DNA of 64,000 bases from Volvox africanus. Taxonomy: Eukaryota; Chlorophyta; Chlorophyceae; Chlamydomonadales; Volvocaceae. Position numbers and translations under genes: made by a program. The stretch is taken from NCBI GenBank assembly GCA_030268105.1, contig BSDZ01000009.1, positions 1,811,501 through 1,875,500 of the forward strand. The letters are read 5' to 3'. Every line of letters begins with the position of its first letter. Within the stretch, counting starts at the first letter, position 1. The notes under the pieces were generated by a model that saw only the letters and a program-made list of their open reading frames with translations, was not told the origin of the DNA and searched no databases. Positions 57,307 through 64,000 of this stretch are shown piece by piece.

Positions 57307-59746
57307 CAACAACAAGCCACCAGCAGCACTCCCCGGCACTTGCACCAAAACCTTCATCGTACACATTACTGCTCCTGACCTTCGCCCTCCTTGCCTGGAA
57401 ACCCGTCCCGTCCGCCAGCAGTCATTCGTTCCTCCCCAGCTCTAATCCGCCAGGAACGACGACGGCATTCAGCAGTAGCAGCAGCAGGGCGCTTCCAGCA
57501 GTTGCCGCAGCTGCGACCCCATCATTCCCGCCCGTCATCATCTTCGGGGATTCACTTAGTGACACAGGTAAGCAATGTTTTTTGTTTTAATGTCATGTAC
57601 GGCAACAAATGACAAAACCTAGATGCTGCGAACACATCAGTGTCAGTCCGCGCCTGCGGCGCACTCATCATAATCGTCGTCGTCGAAATTGATGCCGGTT
57701 ATTATGATGGTGATAATAACGAACCCCTTCAGGAAATGTCTTAAACAAGACCAACTGCAGGCTGCCGACACCCGCAGCGTACTATCATGGACGCTGGAGC
57801 AATAGCCTCGCCTGGCCTGACTATCTAGCCATCCTTGCATCCCGAATCAACGGCGGCCCCAGCGCCCTCACCGTCCAGAACTACGCTTACGGCGGCGCAA
57901 CGGCCTGCAATGTGCCCGGCGTCGCCGCTAAAGTGCCCAACCTGTCCAAGCAAATCTCCCTATACCTGTCATCCGGCCTTGGCGCCCGTGTCACCGACAC
58001 AGTCAACCATGGCGGCGGCAGTGGCGCTGTTAGCAAGGAGTGCTTCTTGCCTCTACAGCCAGTACCACCACTTGCAGCAGTAAACTCCACCACCTGCCGA
58101 CCCAAGGGTCGGTTATACATTGTATTTATCGGTAGCAACGACTTTTACGCACTGAGCCCCACGCAGATGGCCGACCCAAGGGTTTTGTGGCAAACCGTTA
58201 ATAGTGTAATCGCCTGCAGGGTAGCGGCTCTGGACCGCCTTTTGGCGGAACTCTCCCCACCATCATGGACCCCCATCACAAACATCGCAACGTCATCAAC
58301 GACGACGACAACAACGATTGCAACAACTATTACTACTACAACTAGTACGAGCATAATTACCATCACGTCTGATCCCACCCTTGTCATGTCCAACTCCACG
58401 GTTACCGAGAGCACAACCACTGATGGCGCAAACATGCACGACTCCACCGCCATTGATTTGACCCGGGCAGCCATCGCCAAAACCACCGGGGCGCCCACCA
58501 CCACCACCAACGCCACTGCCATCGATAGCATCAACACCAGCGGTGCCGCCAACTCCACATCCATGGCACGGCACGAACCCCCACGTGCCGTACACGGCCA
58601 TGACCACGACCAAGACGGTGCCAAGGACTTCGACAGTGGGAACAATGTCAGCTCCAATAGCGCCGGCGTTTCAAAAGCCGTTGCTTTGGCAACAGCGGAC
58701 GAACCTCGCACGAAGGATGACCTTCCCCTGGGCAGGCTGCAAAGTAGTGCTGGTACCGCAATGGCAATTGCTGCCGCCGCCAACGGTGATCAACAAACAA
58801 CTGTCACCTCTCCATCGTCTTTTAGGCAAAATGCAATTATTAGAGGACCCATTGTCGGCGGCTGCCATGGCCGTGATCGTATTGTGGTTTGGAACTTGCC
58901 CCCCCTGGACACCGCTCCGCTGGTCCCGAACAGTTCCAGGGCGGTGCTGAGGGCTGCGGTACACGAACATAATTCGATGCTGGCTGCGAGCCTGGCTCCG
59001 CTGCAGCGGCGTTACCCGAATGGTCCGTCCCTGGAGGTGTACGATCTGTATACGGCAGTCATGGGGGAGCTGCTGATTGCGCCCCTGCTGCTGAATACGA
59101 CGGCGCACTGCCTAAAGAGCTATAAGGTCTGTTCGGGGAGCATGTTGAGGTTGGGACAGAACCACATACATACTTAGATACATACATAGATACATACATA
59201 CAAAGCCGGCAGGACAGACACAGCTGCGTTCTTCACCCTGCGCTGTGGTTCGGCGGCCAGGTCAGGGGCCCTGGTGATTGTCCTTTCAGGGCAAGTTGCC
59301 CACAGATTGTGTAACACCCTTTCATACAGAAGGGTTGTACGGAATGTGAGGAAGTCAGATGTATGCTTGTCACTCGAATCATGTGCCTGTGCCTGCTTGT
59401 CGCCCGGCCCATCACATCTGCTTCTGGCCAGCTGTCTCTCCGCCTTTTTGTCTGTTGCCTTCCCTCTGTATATACCTACCACCACGTTTGTCTCCGTATC
59501 TGAATGCGCCCGCGCTGCAATTATTCCTTTCCACTCTCTTCCGCTTTCCCTCTTTCTCCATGGATACAGCACGATCCATCCTCTTCCGTTCTGGACCAGG
59601 CGATTCAGGTAGCCAGCTCGGCCAGGCGCTCCGACGTGTGCAGAAACCCTAACGGATACTTATGGTTCAATGGCATCCACCCAACTAGCTTATCACACCT
59701 GTGCGCCTTCGCCCAGCCCTTCATCGTGTGGCTTGGCTGGGTGTAA
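57270..59746 (+). CDS. GDSL-type (SGNH) hydrolase paralogue with Asp-to-Asn change
   Basis: Three in-phase exons, 57270-57567, 57733-59126 and 59570-59746 (stop TAA), give 622 residues. Ala10/Thr5 homopolymers come first, encoded by GCA and ACA repeats, then a hydrophobic stretch (SYTLLLLTFALLAW) that may be a signal anchor. Block I is VIIFGDSLSDTG with Ser at about residue 95, block II NYAYGGATA, block III VFIGSNDF. Between block III and DRIVVWNLPPLDTAPLVP is an insert of about 180-190 residues rich in Thr, Ser and Asn (58263-58850) that its neighbour lacks; it is probably extracellular and glycosylated. In the last block the residue three before the catalytic His is Asn (WFNGIHPTS, codon AAT at 59669-59671), not the usual Asp. 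The gene is a tandem paralogue of 53354-55575: it has the same two intron positions and phases, and both last exons are 177 bases. Confidence 0.9.
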
Positions 59747-59906
59747 TGACACTCTTAGACGCCAGGGAAATTGTAGACATAACACCGGCGACATCAAAGG
59801 GGTCTTAGCAACATACATGCGACTTGCTGCGATGCTCATATATTCACATTTTGCGTCATGACAGCTATCTTCTTCTTCGTGTGTACAGCTGCAATATACA
59901 TACATA

Positions 59907-59911
59907 TGTAA
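59907..59911 (+). terminator. TGTAA polyadenylation signal
   Basis: TGTAA 161 bases after the TAA stop of the second GDSL gene. A second TGTAA overlaps the stop itself (59742-59746) and is less likely to be the signal. Confidence 0.5.
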
Positions 59912-60186
59912 CAGACTACCTGGCGACTTGGAAGAGAAATGACTAGAGCCCGAAATGGAGGTGTTGATTAACACCGGGGTCTTCCCTAGGGGATAAATAG
60001 TTACTTGCAGTACGACAAGGTGCAGATTGTAGGAGTTTTGTAATCAGATAACTTCCACAACAGGATTCCTCTAGACGATTATCGATAGAGATCCGTACGG
60101 GGTATTAAAATCATAGCAATAATCATGTACTGTATGTAACTGTAATACATAGTACCAAATGAAGGGTGGTATCAAAAGATACCGGT

Positions 60187-60582
60187 TGTTGTACCAGAGC
60201 CCGATTCAGTAGAGCCGCCGACTAGGTCGTACTTGAGAGGCCATAAGGCCTCGAACCGGGTGTGACCTTCAGAAGTCACCACTACAACCGGAGATTCAGT
60301 GGACCAGGAACCAGGTGTTCCACCATTTACCATTCAGGCGGTAAACGGCCCACTCCATACAGGTTATGGAGTAATCGACAGGTTCGGATGTTTTGGGAAG
60401 TCGTTTAGTATTTGTTGTCGGCAGCTGAGACCAAACCCATGATTCAAATGCGCGATGGGAGAACGGGAGTGATGAAACTGTTAGTTCCTTAACTTATTAT
60501 CAATTAACAAATTATCATTATCTCTTTATCTCTCATTTAATAAAATGCATTAAGGATACAACAATTATTCCCCCTCTAGATG
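60187..60582 (-). repeat. 3' LTR and polypurine tract of a second gypsy lineage
   Basis: On the plus strand the LTR runs from TGTTGTACCAGAGCCC (60187) to AAGGATACAACA (60563), about 377 bp. It is followed by ATTATTCCCCCTCTAGATG (60564-60582), the complement of a polypurine tract. It is shorter than the 820-835-bp LTRs elsewhere in the window. The left boundary is judged only from the terminal TG and so is less certain than the right. Confidence 0.5.
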
Positions 60583-60679
60583 CAGCGTCCCAATGCCTGA
60601 GAAGAAAGCAATCAGGTTGAGGTAGCATCAGAAAGAGCCCTCCTTAGACAGTGCCTGTCACTTAGCTTCCTCAAGGATG

Positions 60680-61645
60680 GCTTTCAAGTCAGGGGTGATG
60701 TTACATGCCGGCTCCCAGCTATTGTGCTCAGATGAATACCCAGACCACTTAACCAGGTCCTCATGCACATTGCGCTTGCACTTACCCTGGCTTGTCCCTT
60801 TGTCGTGCACAACTAGGATACGTTCAACAGCATACAGGGTCTGCTTGCCCGACAGCAGGGTCTGCTTGCTCGACCATATGATTTGTCTCTATCATCCAGT
60901 AGTCTGTCGACAGCCCAGTAGGGTCCATCATCCAGAACTACTGGTCCGGCTGGTGTCTGACCCGTCCCCTCGATATAGGGTTTTAACAGGGATGTGTGAA
61001 AGGCACCATGAATCCGATATTCGGGTGGCAAGCTGAGTTTGACTGCAATGGGTCCAATGAGCTTGATAATTCTGAAGGGTCCGATCCACTGTGGTAGGAA
61101 TTAGGATGTTCCCGGGGTTTTCATCCGGATTTTTTTCGTACTGAGTAGGACTTTCTGCCCTACCTTATACTCAGAATCCCTTTGTCTCATATCAGCATAT
61201 TCTTTGAGATTATCTTGAGTCCGTTGAATGAACATTTTTGCTCGGTTGATACATTCCTGTACATCACTGCAGAATCTTTTGCAGCTGCAGGAACATTTGT
61301 ATCATTCATGCCCAATAACTTGGGAAGACATGGCCTTCGGCAATAATTCGGCTGAAAGGGTGAAGCCTTGATGGACTTTTGTCATGAGTTATTGATAGCA
61401 AACTCAACTACAGAAAGCTTTGTGTCCCAATCATCTTGTGCTGGGCTCAAATAATTGCATAATATCTATTGCAACAGAAGGTTCATCTGTTCTGTCTGCC
61501 CATCCGTTTGGGGATGGTAAGCTGCGGATAGTTGCCGCTCTGTGCCAGTTAGGCGCATGTACTCTCCCCAGAATTTGCTTACAAATTGGGGCCCTCGATC
61601 GGATACTACCTCCTCTGGAAGGCCGTGGCTTCGAAAAACGTAGTT
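60680..61645 (-). pseudogene. Gypsy integrase and chromodomain-type tail (second lineage)
   Basis: Minus-strand pieces: GLPEEVVSDRGPQFVSKFW (second catalytic Asp), HPQTDGQTEQMN (third acid Glu present), [52 protein letters not shown]. These are the core and C-terminal parts of a Ty3/gypsy integrase, with identity to element 1 limited to motifs. Stops and frameshifts break it, including an in-frame TAG soon after the TEQMN motif. The upstream part is missing; homology ends at about 61645 in a T-rich junction. Confidence 0.8.
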
Positions 61646-61782
61646 TTTTTAATATAAAACGTAATCTATATATCTACAAAAATATGCAGCATATTGCTCT
61701 TGGGAAATCTACTGCTGCTCACAGTATCACTGGCTGGTGAGAACGAATTTACATAAAAAGCTATAATATAAGTATTATCCCC

Positions 61783-62486
61783 CCCTCTCGAGGTCATTCC
61801 CAAATGATCCGAGCTAGCGACCACAAAGTTGCCAGTCCGAATCTGGATCGGGGCATAATGGCGTAGGGGGAATGCAGCTTGGATTGCCCGAATCTACGGA
61901 GTTGGGTCCGAGTCCACAGAGGGTTAAATGCATAGCCCGTGAATTGCGCATCTGAGGCCCGTAACTGGGCTGATGGTGCGGGGTGGTTTGACACCCACCT
62001 AAATGCCAGTAGGTCCGAAGGGGCTGGCACATGGATAGGGGCCGTAGAGAGTAGGAAACTCTGCGTAACCAAAAAACAGGTGATCTCTAGCGGCCTCAGA
62101 TGAAGACGCTGAGGTACGCGTGCCCACTCGGTTAAAATCCCGGAGATCCCCATAATACACGCTAGCCCGCAAGGGCGGAGTAACCATAATAAGAATAATA
62201 ATATACTCGTGATATCGCTACGTGGTACACACCAGATCCCTGATCTGCATGTTGCTGACCCTCTTTAAGCCGTATGCACACCTGTACATTGGTGGAAAGA
62301 ACACAGGCTATATACACGGGCTATGCATTAAACCCTCTTAAACGCCAGGGGTGGACTCGGACCCAACTCCATAGAATCGGGCTATCCAAGCTGAATTCCT
62401 CCTACGACATTTTGTCCCGACCCGGCTTTGAATTGGTGACTTTGTGGTCGCAAGCCCGGATCCTCAGGGAATGGCCTCGAGAGGCG
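61783..62486. mobile_element. Foldback element with long inverted arms
   Basis: The left arm (about 61783-61950, starting CCTCTCGAGGTCATTCCC) and right arm (about 62310-62486, ending GGGAATGGCCTCGAGAGG) are inverted copies. Shared translations such as TGYALNPL and WTRTQLHRIGLSKLNS appear on opposite strands. The loop of about 360 bp has no coding signal. No target duplication was identified. This explains two ORFs that look protein-like. Confidence 0.7.
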
Positions 62487-62555
62487 GAGCGAGAATCACG
62501 AGTATAAGACCTGCAAAAATGGCCGGATAACTAGACTAATTGTGAGCTCTAATCG

Positions 62556-62936
62556 GACTATCCCCGAAAATATCATGTTGAGCTAAACTACGCTATGCTT
62601 AGCCTGAGCCAAGCCTGAGCATTGATATCTGGTTAGATGATAATTGCCTGGACTCGGCACTGATAGCCATCACGTCCGCATCTCATATTTTGGATTATAA
62701 GTTGTAACCCTTTCTCCTAAAGTCTTCGGCTTGTTGCGTGAGCACATGGCACTTAATGTTGAGACATGCAGATAAGAGCATGAGCAGTGAAGAGGGATAC
62801 AACAATGCGGACGTCATAGCTATCAGTGCAGAGTCCTGGCAATCATCATCTAACCGGATATTAATGCCGAGGCTTAGCTCAGGCCAAACGTAGTGTAGTT
62901 TAGCTCAATATGACAATGTTAGGGATAGTCCAATTA
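62556..62936. repeat. Palindromic LTR duplication
   Basis: About 62556-62690 and 62808-62936 are inverted copies (GGACTATCCC at one end, GGGATAGTCC at the other; the GAGCTAAACTACGCTATGC block pairs with AGTGTAGTTTAGCTCAA). The loop carries an LTR head ending GGGATACAACA. It looks like two LTR pieces of the common family joined head to head. Confidence 0.6.
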
Positions 62937-63067
62937 GAGCTTGCAATTTATCTACATTATCCAGCCGTCCTCACACGTCTTATACTCATACTTGGTACAT
63001 ACATCGGTACACAGCATATATCACACCAGATCCCTGATGTGCAAGTGTGATAAATCCTAGTAAGTGT

Positions 63068-63135
63068 ATCTGTAGTATCCTGGGGTATCTAATGTTGTGC
63101 TACGGTTCATTTCCCGCCGATGCATAGGTCGATGC
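63068..63135. repeat. Mini-element tail plus inverted LTR terminus
   Basis: 63071-63092 (TGTAGTATCCTGGGGTATCT) matches the tail of the 95-104-bp mini-elements in reverse. 63093-63135 is a 43-bp inverted copy of the far end of the adjacent LTR (63916-63959), starting TGTTGTGCTACGG. Confidence 0.6.
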
Positions 63136-63959
63136 TGTTGTACCTCTCGTTCGCGTTTGCTCATAAGTATCTGCACGTCTGGAGACTTTCGACACCGATG
63201 CGCGAGCACTTGCAAGTACAGCAAGGCAAGCGAGAGCAAACAGAGACAGCGGAAGACTTCAAGACAAAGAGAGATATAACTTACAGTTTTACAGATCGGA
63301 ATGATGCAATGGACGAAATCGCCGTCAGCGCCGGAAGCAAGCAATCATCACGCGGCGGTGATTAGCGAAGTTCAGGCTTAGCTCGGGCTAAGTAGAATAG
63401 TGTATAGCAATAGTAATGTAGAACACACGAGTGTTCTCCGGTATCAAATGTCTTGTCTTGCTTAGCCGTCCTCGCATCTGTTATACTCGCAGTATCGCAA
63501 TGCCGTACGATTCACATTAGGAGGCCGATCCTAGATGTGACAATCCTACTGCGTATAGGCGATGTCTACGCATAACAACGTATAAGCCTTTCCGGCGTTC
63601 GCATGATGCAAGGGTCCGGATAACGATATCCGGTTGCAGGGCATGTATCGCAACGAGTGCGGCGCTCTCAACGTGTGCTTTAATGAAGTAATATTATATC
63701 AGATAATATTACTTATCGTTTCGTAGCACGAGCATAATGCGCACTTCAATGCTTCGGGCTTTCATGCATGCTAGGCGGATTTGCCATGATGTGATGTCGC
63801 GATGGATAATGACAACATGCCAAATGCATATATAAATGTACACGAATACATTTATATCATGCAGATTCATTCATATGCAATGTGTTCATCACAATAGCAC
63901 TTTGCCTTGTAGGATCACATCGACCTACGCATCGGCGGGAAACTAACCGTAGCACAACA
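63136..63959 (-). repeat. 3' LTR of a gypsy element leaving the window
   Basis: An 824-bp LTR from TGTTGTACCTCTCG to CCGTAGCACAACA, reverse complement of the solo LTR at 10522-11354. It is followed at 63960-63980 by ATTATCCCCCCTCCC, the complement of a polypurine tract, as at 1015-1036. The internal domain should therefore continue to the right on the minus strand. ORFs within it have counterparts in the other LTR copy and are not genes. Confidence 0.82.
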
Positions 63960-64000
63960 ATTATCCCCCCTCCCGTATGCAGCGTCCTCGCTGCATCATA

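Noticed and set aside
58145..58783. Minus-strand ORF of 212 residues
   Set aside because: Antisense shadow of the Thr/Ser-rich insert of the second GDSL gene, giving Val/Ala/Met runs.
61794..62507. Protein-like ORFs on opposite strands (WTRTQL..SKL)
   Set aside because: They are the two arms of a foldback element. The similarity is explained by inverted DNA, not a protein family.

Overview
The window looks like nuclear DNA of a volvocine (Chlamydomonas/Volvox-type) green alga. Genes have many short exons with GT..AG introns, GC-rich alanine/glutamine/serine-rich coding sequence, and TGTAA polyadenylation signals downstream of several stop codons. Telomere-like runs of both TTTAGGG and TTTTAGGG occur inside the window. 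There are no operons, rRNA genes or convincing tRNA genes. Exon boundaries below come from reading splice sites and checking that phases join; no transcript evidence or homology search was available.

Repeat-rich left end (1-14.3 kb). Several decayed Ty3/gypsy LTR retrotransposons, mostly on the minus strand, are nested in one another. Element 1 (599-7576: truncated 3' LTR, integrase, RNase H/RT, protease, gag, 5' LTR) sits inside element 2 (1-575 plus 7577-11993). Element 2 sits in the leader of element 3 (11994-13122), which appears to have landed in a fourth element (about 13123-13600). A solo LTR with a perfect 5-bp target duplication lies inside the LTR of element 2. Tiny (95-104 bp) TG..CA elements with 5-bp duplications are scattered through this part.

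Gene-rich middle (14.4-59.7 kb). In order: an exostosin-type (GT47) glycosyltransferase with an EGF-like module (+, 14401-21611); pseudouridine-5'-phosphate glycosidase ending in the peroxisomal tripeptide SKL (+, 23907-26080); a giant coiled-coil protein gene (-, 39021-27496) whose introns hold two unusual 14-bp tandem arrays; a large low-complexity protein with DUF3783-like segments (+, 39478-46324), divergent from the coiled-coil gene across about 456 bp; an RluA-type RNA pseudouridine synthase with an N-terminal zinc-finger-like extension (-, 52732-47372); and two tandem GDSL-type SGNH hydrolase paralogues (+, 53354-55575 and 57270-59746) with identical intron positions. In the second paralogue the catalytic Asp is Asn.

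Repeat-rich right end (59.9-64 kb). A different gypsy lineage (LTR, polypurine tract, integrase/chromodomain remnant), a foldback element with arms of about 180 bp, a palindromic LTR duplication, and a complete LTR that is the 3' LTR of another minus-strand element running off the window.

Functional links: pseudouridine is made (RluA-type synthase) and degraded (glycosidase) by genes about 21 kb apart. The GT47 protein and the two GDSL proteins are probably secretory-pathway or wall-related proteins. The most unusual structures are the intronic 14-bp arrays, one of which repeats a 5' splice-site-like sequence 46 times in the sense direction, the microsatellite-associated short element, and the ~100-bp TG..CA elements.
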